Below, piece by piece: positions 8,605-15,891 of a stretch of DNA of 35,117 nt. Source of the stretch: Christensenellaceae bacterium (lineage in GTDB: Bacteria > Bacillota > Clostridia > Christensenellales > Aristaeellaceae); the NCBI GenBank assembly GCA_012837835.1, contig DUQK01000049.1:1-35117 (forward strand), in the 5' to 3' direction. Made by a program: the position numbers and the translations under genes. Under the pieces are notes generated by a model that was not told where the DNA came from, made no database searches, and saw only the letters and a program-made list of their open reading frames with translations. Every line of letters starts with the position of its first letter. The first letter of the stretch is position 1.

Positions 8605-8640
8605 TTAAAGGAGCTGTCGCATTAGCAACAGCCCCTTTTA
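8605..8640. terminator. bidirectional terminator between MATE and aminopeptidase genes
   Basis: AAAGG.GCTGT.GC (from 8607) pairs with GC.ACAGC.CCTTT (to 8638), with two mismatches and a 4-base loop. A T-rich edge on both strands suits the convergent genes that end at 8585 and 8665. Confidence 0.75.
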
Positions 8641-8664
8641 AGTTAAAAAAGTTTTAGAAAAGCG

Positions 8665-10128
8665 CTATTTAAAATATTCTTCCGCTGCTCTTGCAAGCAT
8701 TTCTACGCCTATTCCGGTTGCGCCAAGGGGTGCTTTTGCGCTTGGTTTTTCGTGGTAGGCGGTGCCGGCTATATCCAGATGTGCCCAGGGCTTACCGTGG
8801 GCGAACGCACGGCAGAAAAGCCCGCCTATTGCAGTACCTGCAAGCCTGCCGCCGCTGTTTTTAATATCCGCACGCTCTGACTTGTTATTTTTGGCTATGC
8901 AGTCATATGCGGGCAGCCGCCATATTTTATCGCCAGATTTTTCGGCTGATGCATTAAGTATTTCGCAAAGCTTTTCGTCATCGCCAAGAAGAGCGGTTAT
9001 TTCATCACCCAAAGCCACTACAGCTGCACCTGTAAGCGTGGCTATGTCTATTACAGCATCTGCATCCAGTGTGCTTGCAGCGTAGCTTATGGCGTCAGCT
9101 AGCGTGAGCCTGCCTTCAGCGTCTGTATTAATTATCTCTATGTATTTGCCCGAGTGAGAGGGTATTATATCCCCATTCCTGTACGCATGACCGGAAACCA
9201 TGTTTTCACACGCGGCGACTATACCAAACACATTCGCTTTTGCGCCGCTTTTGGCAAGCACATACATAGCGCCTATTACAGCCGCTGCGCCGGCCATATC
9301 GCAGAACATTGTATACATTGAAGGTCCGGGTTTTATCGCATATCCGCCTGAATCGTACATAAGCCCTTTGCCTACAAGCGCAAGTTTTTTATCGCTATCA
9401 GGGGCGTTGTTATATTCCATTACTATAAAGCGGGGAGGTGTATCGCTGCCCTTGGCAACCGAGTAGAAAGCATGAAGGTTCATTTCTACTATCTGTTTTT
9501 CGTTGTATACTTTAACGCTGAAACCCGCTTCTTCTCCGTGTTTTTTTGCTTCATTAGCAAGGCAATCAGGCGTCATCACATTTGCAGGCTCATTTACAAG
9601 GCGTCTTGCAAGGGATATGCCGTCCGCTACTATTTTAGCCTGCTCAAGCTTTTTGTTTTCGGAATCTAGTTCAAAGCCCTCTCCTAAACATAGGCTTATA
9701 TTAAGCGGGGCGGGTTTGTCCGCAGGTTTATTTTCAGGCGAAATACCGCTTGTTACATAATTTGTAAAGCCATCATTTGCAAGGTGGAGTTTCTTGTATA
9801 CACCGAATGTAAACTCTGCAAACTCAGAACTTATTGCAAGCGAAACTTCGTTTAGTCCCTCTTCTTTGCAAGCGGAAATTATATTTTCAAGCGCTTCTTC
9901 AATGTTATCATAGCATAGTTCTTCCTCTATTTTAAGGAACCAGCGGCGAATTACCTTATCACCCTGTATATGCTGGGTTTTGGCTAGTTTTCCGCCCTTT
10001 AAGCCGAAAGCTTTTGCGTTGCTATATGCGCTACTTGAGAGCTTTTCTAAAGCTTCGTCCAAGTGGTATAAGTACACAATAGAGCTAAGTTTACCCGACT
10101 CAGCCTCGTTATACATAGATATTTTCAA
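8665..10128 (-). CDS. pepA: leucyl aminopeptidase, peptidase family M17 (PepA type)
   Basis: A 487-residue cytosolic metallo-aminopeptidase that removes N-terminal residues from peptides. The M17 signature NTDAEGRL is at 334-341. The two-metal ligands are present as K254, D259, D277, D336 and E338, and the catalytic pair as K266 and R340; each sits exactly 16 positions before the corresponding E. coli PepA residue (K270, D275, D293, D352, E354, K282, R356), so the enzyme should be active. The start is a TTG at 10128, seven bases after AAGGAG; the ATG four codons on is too far from that site. It is last in a three-gene minus-strand operon, 19 bases after the M19 dipeptidase. The pairing points to breakdown of peptides and dipeptides. 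Confidence 0.93.
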   Translation of the reverse strand: MKISMYNEAESGKLSSIVYLYHLDEALEKLSSSAYSNAKAFGLKGGKLAKTQHIQGDKVIRRWFLKIEEELCYDNIEEALENIISACKEEGLNEVSLAISSEFAEFTFGVYKKLHLANDGFTNYVTSGISPENKPADKPAPLNISLCLGEGFELDSENKKLEQAKIVADGISLARRLVNEPANVMTPDCLANEAKKHGEEAGFSVKVYNEKQIVEMNLHAFYSVAKGSDTPPRFIVMEYNNAPDSDKKLALVGKGLMYDSGGYAIKPGPSMYTMFCDMAGAAAVIGAMYVLAKSGAKANVFGIVAACENMVSGHAYRNGDIIPSHSGKYIEIINTDAEGRLTLADAISYAASTLDADAVIDIATLTGAAVVALGDEITALLGDDEKLCEILNASAEKSGDKIWRLPAYDCIAKNNKSERADIKNSGGRLAGTAIGGLFCRAFAHGKPWAHLDIAGTAYHEKPSAKAPLGATGIGVEMLARAAEEYFK

Positions 10129-10147
10129 TTTAATTCTCCTTATAATT

Positions 10148-11047
10148 TTATAATTTTTTATAATAATTTATAAATGCTCTGCCTGATATATCGGCTATGT
10201 CATCATCGCTAAATGAACCGCTGTCTGCTAAAAAGCGTATCAAAGCAGGAAAGTTCTCGGGATTGTCAAGCCCTATGGGTTTAGTATCTATGCCGTCAAA
10301 ATCGCTTCCGAAACCCACCTTACCGCTGCCGCCAAGCTCATACATATGCTCTATATGTTTAAGCACGTCCAGCATACTTGCCTCGCCCTTTTCGTTTAAA
10401 AACGCGGGGCAGAAGTTTATACCCACAAAGCCGCCGGCGTTAAAAAGAGCCACAAGCTGCTCATCGCTTAAATTGCGGCTGTGGTTACACAGCGCCTTTG
10501 CACAGCTGTGCGAAGCAAGCGGAGAGGAAAGGGCATGATCAAGTACATCTTTAAAGGCTTTTTCACTTATATGGGAGAGGTCTACCGCTATTCCAAGGCG
10601 GTTCATCTCCCTAACGCATTCCTTTCCAAGGTTGCTTAAGCCCCTTGAAGTATCGCCCATATGGCAGGAGGCGAGTTTATTATCGTAGTTCCATGTGAGG
10701 GAAGCCATACGCACGCCTTTTTTTCTGTATACTTCAAGCAGAGAAAGGTCATCCTCGAATATTTCGCTGCCCTCTATGGACAGCATGTATTTTACCTCGC
10801 CCTCTGTGGCAAGGTCGGGGTCATCAACTATATCAAGACCCTCTTGCCTGAGCTCATCGGATATAGCCATCATACCTTCTATTGTATTTATTATGGTTTT
10901 TTTATCGGAAGATGTGCCGACGAACATGGCAAGCGTCTGTAAGCCTACGCCGCCGCATTTAAGCCTTTCGGGGGTTACATCGTTATTTGAACCCGGTTCT
11001 TTAAGCAATCTATAGAGCGTATCACAGTGCGCATCACAAATAAACAT
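10148..11047 (-). CDS. membrane dipeptidase (renal dipeptidase), peptidase family M19
   Basis: A 299-residue zinc dipeptidase of the amidohydrolase fold. The expected ligands are visible: H7 and D9 in DAHCDT, the bridging E92 in SIEGSE, H159 in DLSHIS, H180 in ASHS, and D249 in GFGSDFDG. The protein has no signal peptide, so like other bacterial family members it is probably cytosolic despite its name. M19 enzymes cleave dipeptides, some with D-residues. It begins 9 bases after the HPr-like gene with no clear ribosome site, which suggests translational coupling, and is followed by the M17 aminopeptidase. Length is slightly short for the family but all active-site parts are there. Confidence 0.9.
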   Translation of the reverse strand: MFICDAHCDTLYRLLKEPGSNNDVTPERLKCGGVGLQTLAMFVGTSSDKKTIINTIEGMMAISDELRQEGLDIVDDPDLATEGEVKYMLSIEGSEIFEDDLSLLEVYRKKGVRMASLTWNYDNKLASCHMGDTSRGLSNLGKECVREMNRLGIAVDLSHISEKAFKDVLDHALSSPLASHSCAKALCNHSRNLSDEQLVALFNAGGFVGINFCPAFLNEKGEASMLDVLKHIEHMYELGGSGKVGFGSDFDGIDTKPIGLDNPENFPALIRFLADSGSFSDDDIADISGRAFINYYKKL

Positions 11048-11056
11048 TTTATAGTA

Positions 11057-11287
11057 TTATTCCGCGTTAAATGCTTCCAGTTCTTTTACCAGATCATCGC
11101 AGTCGTCTGAATAGACTTCAAGAGTTATAGGTTGAGAAAGGTCTAGGGAAAATATACCGAGTATGGATTTTGCATCCACAACATGCCTTCCTGCACGCAG
11201 GTCCATATCGTAGGGGTAACGGTTTGCTATGTTTACAAATGTCTTTACCTCTTCGGCAAAGCTAAGTTTAATAGGTATTGAACGCAT
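11057..11287 (-). CDS. HPr-like protein lacking the phosphoacceptor histidine
   Basis: A 76-residue protein with the HPr fold pattern. The central helix AKSILGIFSLDL (39-50) matches KSIMGVMSLG of HPr, with S41 at the place of the regulatory Ser46. The GLHARPA segment that carries phosphoacceptor His15 in HPr is absent: the aligned stretch reads KLSFAEEVKT, with no histidine. It therefore should not pass phosphate in the sugar PTS and may be a regulatory or scaffold relative of HPr/Crh. Crh also lacks the histidine but keeps the serine. It heads the operon with the two peptidases, behind a good GGAGGT site. No other PTS gene is in the window. Confidence 0.75.
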   Translation of the reverse strand: MRSIPIKLSFAEEVKTFVNIANRYPYDMDLRAGRHVVDAKSILGIFSLDLSQPITLEVYSDDCDDLVKELEAFNAE

Positions 11288-11314
11288 AAAGCACCTCCAA
11301 ATTCATTTGTATAG

Positions 11315-11343
11315 ATAATACAATCTTTCCACCGGAAAAGCAA
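11315..11343 (-). promoter_or_regulatory. promoter of the HPr-like/peptidase operon
   Basis: On the minus strand, TTGCTT (11343-11338), 17 bases, TATTAT (11320-11315). It lies just upstream of the ribosome site of the HPr-like gene. Confidence 0.6.
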
Positions 11344-11424
11344 GAAGGATAGTAAGTGAATTGCGTATATTTTATATATAAAAGCGGAGCATGTTTTTTG
11401 CGCTGCAATATTTTTATAAAAAGC

Positions 11425-11453
11425 TTGTTAGCATAATGCAAATATGGTAGAAT
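11425..11453 (+). promoter_or_regulatory. promoter of the SatD-like operon
   Basis: TTGTTA (11425-11430), 17 bases, TAGAAT (11448-11453). The predicted start near 11460 gives a leader of about 110 bases that contains the ATGCAT array. Confidence 0.5.
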
Positions 11454-11484
11454 AGGCACATAATTAGAAACTATGTGTGAAATA

Positions 11485-11519
11485 ATGCATATTTTAATAA
11501 TATGCATAAAATCATGCAT
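11485..11519 (+). promoter_or_regulatory. ATGCAT array, candidate operator
   Basis: ATGCATATT (11485-11493) and AATATGCAT (11499-11507) are a perfect 9-bp inverted repeat with a 5-base spacer, and a third ATGCAT lies at 11514-11519. The array precedes the SatD-like gene, whose product ends in a helix-turn-helix-like segment, so self-regulation is possible. That link is inference. Confidence 0.45.
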
Positions 11520-11569
11520 ATAATCAGTCTATGCGTCAAGGCGTACATAACATAAAAAAAGGGGGCATT

Positions 11570-12229
11570 ATGGGAAAATACATAGCTATAATCGCTGATA
11601 TAAAGCAGTCAAGGGCGAGTGGCGATAGAAAAAACATGCAGGAAAAGCTCATGAGCGTGCTTGATAGTATAAACAATAAGTATAGGGATGTTATTGCGTC
11701 AAAATTCCATATAAGCTCCGGAGATTCCTTTCAAGGGCTGCTTAAAAGCGGCGAAAATATTATGGATATAATAATCAATATGGAGCTTGCCTTATACCCC
11801 CTAAAGCTAAGGCTGGGCATAGGTATAGGCGGTATAGACACCGCAATATATGAGGATAATTCAAATCTGGTAGACGGCAAGGCGTACCATATGGCAAGGC
11901 AATGCCTTGAAGAGGTAAAGGAAAACGAAAACAAGAATGAGAGGGTTATAACCTCATACAAAATAGCCAAGTATGGTAGTGAATTGCCGCTTATAAACAC
12001 GCTTTTTTCGCTTGTAAGTATAATAAAAGACGGCTGGTCTGAAAGCCAAGTAAATATAATAAAAGCCTATATAGAAAACGGCTGTAACCAAAAAAACACT
12101 GCTGAATACCTTGGCAAAAACCAGTCAACAATAAGCTATTCGCTTAAGGGCAGCCAGTTTTATTCGCTTTCAAGCGCATTTGATGTGCTGAGCAGCTCCA
12201 TAGAAAAAGAAAGAGTGTCATATGAATAG
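11570..12229 (+). CDS. SatD-family protein with C-terminal HTH segment
   Basis: A 219-residue protein. The N-terminal part (MGKYIAIIADIKQSR, then SGDSFQG, then LRLGIGIGGI) matches SatD, named from the Streptococcus mutans sat operon linked to acid and secretion stress. SGDSFQ and the GIG motif resemble a degenerate nucleotide-cyclase core; this likeness is my inference. The C-terminal 50 residues (SESQVNIIKAYIENGCNQKN, then AEYLGKNQSTIS) read as a helix-turn-helix. The start is the ATG at 11570 after an AAAAGGGGG site; an ATG 39 bases earlier lacks one. It overlaps the DUF3307 gene by 8 bases, a common pairing in Bacillota, so the two probably act together at the membrane. Biochemical function is not established. 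Confidence 0.8.
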   Translation: MGKYIAIIADIKQSRASGDRKNMQEKLMSVLDSINNKYRDVIASKFHISSGDSFQGLLKSGENIMDIIINMELALYPLKLRLGIGIGGIDTAIYEDNSNLVDGKAYHMARQCLEEVKENENKNERVITSYKIAKYGSELPLINTLFSLVSIIKDGWSESQVNIIKAYIENGCNQKNTAEYLGKNQSTISYSLKGSQFYSLSSAFDVLSSSIEKERVSYE

Positions 12230-12980
12230 CGCAAGAGGTTTAATGCTGATAATGCTTATTTCCCATTTCTTGGGCGATTATTACCTGCAAACAAACAAAA
12301 TGGCGGTATCAAAGGCAGATAAACCTAAAGATTTACTGCTTCATACTGTAATACACCTAGTGCTTGGCGTAACGCTTGTTTATATTACATACGGCTCGGA
12401 TTTGTTAATAATACCTTTAGCAGTGTCGGCTGTACACATGGTTATAGACTTTATTAAAGGAAAACTTAATTTAAAATACAAAAACGCAGCATTTAAAATA
12501 TACGCAGTAGATCAGCTATTGCATATTATATCCATAGTTGTGGCAATATATGTGTTTTCCAAAAATCCCGTATTTAATGCGGGTATTACAAACCTGCTTA
12601 GCAAATTTTCTATAGACCCTGTTATTTTAAATGAAAAGCTGCTTGCAATAATAATACTTATAAAGCCTGCAAGCATAAGCGTGAGCCTATTTTTGGAAGG
12701 TTTTAATTTTAAGTACCTTAATGCAGAAGATAAGCCTAATGATGAAAAGGGCGAGCTCATGGGTCTTAAAAACGCGGGCAGCACCATAGGCATACTTGAA
12801 AGGCTTATTATATATAGTTTAGCCGCTGTTGGGCAGTATGCCGCCATAGGTTTTATACTAACCGCCAAATCCATTACGAGATACGAAAAAATATCCAAAG
12901 ACCCGGCATTTGGTGAATATTATTTAATAGGCACGCTGTTTAGCCTGCTGCTTGTTATTCCTGTTGCTTTGATACTGTAA
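12222..12980 (+). CDS. DUF3307-family integral membrane protein
   Basis: A 252-residue protein with about five to six membrane segments. The N-terminus carries the DUF3307 pattern, LISHFLGDYYLQTNKMA followed by H.VIHLVLG and SAVHMVIDFIK, with histidines and aspartates in or next to membrane helices that could bind a metal or proton. Function is unknown. It begins inside the last codons of the SatD-like gene (8-base overlap), so translation is coupled, and is followed by a terminator at 12991-13022. Confidence 0.8.
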   Translation: MNSARGLMLIMLISHFLGDYYLQTNKMAVSKADKPKDLLLHTVIHLVLGVTLVYITYGSDLLIIPLAVSAVHMVIDFIKGKLNLKYKNAAFKIYAVDQLLHIISIVVAIYVFSKNPVFNAGITNLLSKFSIDPVILNEKLLAIIILIKPASISVSLFLEGFNFKYLNAEDKPNDEKGELMGLKNAGSTIGILERLIIYSLAAVGQYAAIGFILTAKSITRYEKISKDPAFGEYYLIGTLFSLLLVIPVALIL

Positions 12981-12990
12981 TGCAATCACT

Positions 12991-13022
12991 AAAAAACTGC
13001 CTACATAGGCGAATGGTTTTTT
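12991..13022 (+). terminator. terminator after the DUF3307 gene
   Basis: AAAAAAC and GCCT (from 12991) pair with AGGC and GGTTTTTT (to 13022) with an internal loop. The T-run and a second T-rich patch follow. Confidence 0.6.
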
Positions 13023-13077
13023 GCTTTTTCTCACTGTTTTTTGCGAATTTTATAACGCTAGCTGCCTGTTATACATC

Positions 13078-13106
13078 TTTACAGTCAAAGTTATATTTGG
13101 TATACT
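13078..13106 (+). promoter_or_regulatory. promoter of the sugar ABC operon
   Basis: TTTACA (13078-13083), 17 bases, TATACT (13101-13106), about 40 bases before the ATG at 13147. No catabolite-response (cre) element was seen. Confidence 0.7.
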
Positions 13107-13146
13107 TTCATAAACAAATGTGCATTGCACAAAGGAGGAATATTTT

Positions 13147-14175
13147 ATGAGAAAACTACTTGCAGTTTTGCTGACTGTTGTGCTCAGCATTAACTGCGCA
13201 TTCGCACTTGCCGAAGGCATTAAGCTTGGCATAGTAACGCCGGACGCAGACCACGGCTTTACAGGTGAATCCGTCGCCCACGCAAGGGCAGAGGCGGACG
13301 CGCTTAAAGAAAGCGGAGCAATAGCTGATTACCGCATGGCTGTTGGCAACGAAGCGGCAAAGCAGATACAGGGTCTTGAAGAGATAATCGCTTGGGGACC
13401 GGATGTAATTATGCTATGGCCGCATGAAGGCGACCAATTACGCAACGCCGCCCAGCAGATTGTAGATGAAGGCATACCGCTTGTAATCTATGACCGCCTT
13501 ATCGAAAACTTCGAGGGCATGGCAGCGGAAATAATGGGAGATAACTTCAGCATAGGCAATAAGATGGGCGAATACCTGCTTAAATACTACGAGGAAGACC
13601 TTAAAGCGGGAGAAACAATAACTTACCTGCTGTTCATTGGCGACAGCTCAACCGTATCCAAGCAGCGCACGCAGGGTATGCTTGACATACTCGATGCCAG
13701 CGAATATAAGGACCAGTTTAAGCTACTTCAGGAAGGCTTCCAGACCGACTGGTCTAACGCTAAATCTCAGGAATTTATGGAAAACTGGCTAAGCACTGCG
13801 GACGCAAAAGATGTTGAAGAGCTTGATCTAATCGTAACCCATGATGACGAAATTATAGACGGCATTATGGCAGTTATCCGCGATGCGGACGAGCTTAAAA
13901 ACCTAAGGCTTCTAACTTCTGTTGGCGGCAGGCGTGAAACCCTCGCCATATTCGACACAGTTGAAAAGCCGGAACTTGTAACATACTTCTTCAGCCCCTC
14001 TATGATAAGGGAGGCTATAAGGCTGGGCGTAGCCTGCGCCAAGGGCGAAACCTATCAGGACCAGGAGATTAAAGGTCAGCTGTTCCTTATTCCCACTATA
14101 GAAATAGACAAGAACACAGTTGAGGAATACCGCAACAGCCAAGACTATATTGACCGCTACTCTATTTTTGACTGA
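13147..14175 (+). CDS. sugar ABC transporter substrate-binding protein
   Basis: A 342-residue exported protein of the periplasmic-binding-protein type I fold (ribose/xylose/galactose group). The start is the ATG at 13147, eight bases after AAAGGAGG; an upstream in-frame ATG at 13120 has no such site. The signal peptide (MRKLLAVLLTVVLS...) ends near FALAEG. The mature part starts KLGIVTPDADHGFTGESVAH, a usual start for sugar binders, with DVIMLWPHEGD and LVIYDRLIEN as hinge-side motifs. The signal lacks a canonical lipobox: the only cysteine is in SINC, not L-(A/S)-(G/A)-C, unusual for a Gram-positive binding protein, which should be lipid-anchored. It heads an operon with ATPase, permease and dehydrogenase. 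The exact sugar (pentose, hexose or inositol) is not clear. Confidence 0.88.
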   Translation: MRKLLAVLLTVVLSINCAFALAEGIKLGIVTPDADHGFTGESVAHARAEADALKESGAIADYRMAVGNEAAKQIQGLEEIIAWGPDVIMLWPHEGDQLRNAAQQIVDEGIPLVIYDRLIENFEGMAAEIMGDNFSIGNKMGEYLLKYYEEDLKAGETITYLLFIGDSSTVSKQRTQGMLDILDASEYKDQFKLLQEGFQTDWSNAKSQEFMENWLSTADAKDVEELDLIVTHDDEIIDGIMAVIRDADELKNLRLLTSVGGRRETLAIFDTVEKPELVTYFFSPSMIREAIRLGVACAKGETYQDQEIKGQLFLIPTIEIDKNTVEEYRNSQDYIDRYSIFD

Positions 14176-14182
14176 TATTTTA

Positions 14183-14210
14183 GGGAGTCCGGATTTTTTC
14201 CCGGGCTCCC
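14183..14210 (+). terminator. intra-operon hairpin (partial terminator or mRNA stabiliser)
   Basis: GGGAGTCCGG (14183-14192) pairs with CCGGGCTCCC (14201-14210) with one G-U pair and a T-rich 8-base loop. The following TTATGCTTTA is a weak T-tract. Hairpins at this position often let binding-protein mRNA accumulate above the ATPase and permease mRNA; this role is inference. Confidence 0.6.
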
Positions 14211-14220
14211 TTATGCTTTA

Positions 14221-14379
14221 ATACTTATCTCAGATAAAATCAGCTTTATCTTGCGCGTCTTTTCCGATTTGTCTTTGCTTTGTTAAGGCGCTATAGCGCC
14301 ACTATGTTTCCTTCGCCAAGCTTCGCCAAATCAAAAAAATCGCTGCAATCTATGCGCTGCTTTAAACTGAGATAAGTAT
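14221..14379 (+). repeat. MITE-like repeat, copy 2 (159 bp)
   Basis: Perfect 13-bp terminal inverted repeats: ATACTTATCTCAG at the left and CTGAGATAAGTAT at the right. It has the same length as copy 1 and about 90% identity. It is inserted inside the sugar ABC operon, between the hairpin after the binding-protein gene and the ribosome site of the ATPase gene, which starts within two bases of the repeat's end. Confidence 0.88.
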
Positions 14380-14391
14380 GAGGAGATATAT

Positions 14392-15891
14392 TTGTTAGCA
14401 GAGCTTAAAGAAATAGTTGTCGACTTTGGCCCTGTAAGGGCTGTTGACCATGTTAATTTTAGTGTGCGCCCCGGCGAAATACATGCGCTGCTAGGGGAAA
14501 ACGGCGCAGGCAAATCTACCCTTATGAATGTGCTTGCGGGCACATTTCCGCCTGACAGCGGCAGCATATATGTAAAGGGCGAGCCCGTGCGCTTTTCCAG
14601 TGCAAAAAGCGCCATGGATAAAGGCATAAGGCTTATACATCAGGAGCTTAATCTATGTAACGACCTTAAAGTGTACGAAAACCTTTACCTTGCTCAGGAA
14701 ATAAAGGGCAAAAGTGGACTGCTTGATAGCCACCAGATGATAGAATGCGCTCAGCGGGTTTTTGAAACCATGGGCGCAAATATAGACCCTAAAGCCCCTG
14801 TATCAAGCCTTCAAACCGCCGAAAAACAACTGGTTGAAATTGCCCGCGCGCTGCTTTTTTCCTGCGAAATTATAATAATGGACGAGCCTACAACTGCGCT
14901 ATCCGGCAGGGACATTAAGAATCTATTTAATATAATGCGAACCCTTAAAGCAAGGGGCGTGGGCTTTGTTTATATATCCCACAAAATGCCGGAGATATTT
15001 GAAGTGTGCGACACCTTTACCGTGTTAAGGGACGGTAAGTGGATAGCCGACGGCAATATTGCAGATGTAAATGAAAAGCAGATATCCGAAATGATGACAG
15101 GTAAAGCGCTGCTTGAAAGCGACTTTGCCTCAAGAAAAAGCAATGTGCAGCCTGAAATCGCGCTGAGTGTAAACAATTTAAACAGCGATGGTATAAAGGA
15201 TATAAGTTTTGAGCTTAAAAAAGGGGAGATATTAAGCGTTACCGGTCTTCACGGCTCGGGCAGGGACCAGCTCGCGGACGCTCTTTTTGGTGTGCAAAGC
15301 TATACTGGCGAAGTTATTAAGGACGGTAAACAAATAAAGGGCGGTATAGAAAGCCACCTTAAGGCGGGTATTGCCATGGTGCCGCGCAACCGCAAGGAGC
15401 GCGGAATACTTAACGACCTTAGCATACTTGACAACCTTTCCATGGGCTTTTTCAATACGAAACTTAAATCCCTTCTGATATCCCCTAAAAAAGAAAGGGG
15501 ACGTTTTAGGCGCCGCCAGCAGGACCTTTCAATAAGAGCGGATAGACCTTCTAACCCAATAACATCGCTATCCGGCGGCAACCAGCAGAAAGTTATACTT
15601 GGCAGGTGGCTTGAAGCTGATGCAGACATACTCCTGTTTGACAACCCTACGCAGGGAATAGACGTCGGCACTAAGTACGAGATATATAAGCTTATGCTTT
15701 CGCTGTCTGCACAGGGTAAATCTATAATAATGTTCTCATCCGAATTTGCCGAAATAATGAAAGTATCCGATAGATGCATAGTTATGTTTAGGGGAGAAAT
15801 AAACAGAATACTTAATCGAGATGAAATAAGCGAAGAAAGCCTCATGTATTATTCTACCGGGGCTATAATAGAGGAAAAACAACATGCCTAA
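14392..15891 (+). CDS. sugar ABC transporter ATPase with two nucleotide-binding domains (RbsA/XylG/MglA type)
   Basis: A 499-residue protein with two fused ABC domains, as in ribose, xylose and galactose importers. Domain 1 has Walker A GENGAGKST (35-43), a family-typical divergent signature (SSLQTAEKQ), Walker B with D164-E165, and H197. Domain 2 has a broken Walker A (GLHGSGRDQ, 285-293; no GKS/T), an intact signature LSGGNQQKV (393-401), and a Walker B that reads FDNPTQGID, so N418 replaces the catalytic glutamate. Only the site made by domain 1 and the domain 2 signature should hydrolyse ATP. The start is TTG at 14392 with AGGAG at 14381-14385. That site begins two bases after repeat copy 2. 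The permease gene overlaps it by 8 bases. Confidence 0.92.
   Translation: MLAELKEIVVDFGPVRAVDHVNFSVRPGEIHALLGENGAGKSTLMNVLAGTFPPDSGSIYVKGEPVRFSSAKSAMDKGIRLIHQELNLCNDLKVYENLYLAQEIKGKSGLLDSHQMIECAQRVFETMGANIDPKAPVSSLQTAEKQLVEIARALLFSCEIIIMDEPTTALSGRDIKNLFNIMRTLKARGVGFVYISHKMPEIFEVCDTFTVLRDGKWIADGNIADVNEKQISEMMTGKALLESDFASRKSNVQPEIALSVNNLNSDGIKDISFELKKGEILSVTGLHGSGRDQLADALFGVQSYTGEVIKDGKQIKGGIESHLKAGIAMVPRNRKERGILNDLSILDNLSMGFFNTKLKSLLISPKKERGRFRRRQQDLSIRADRPSNPITSLSGGNQQKVILGRWLEADADILLFDNPTQGIDVGTKYEIYKLMLSLSAQGKSIIMFSSEFAEIMKVSDRCIVMFRGEINRILNRDEISEESLMYYSTGAIIEEKQHA

Noticed and set aside
15300-15845. Open frame of 181 codons antisense to the sugar ATPase gene, and a similar one at 16832-17377
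   Set aside because: Both are mirror frames of well-supported genes, with low-complexity translations and no start signal.
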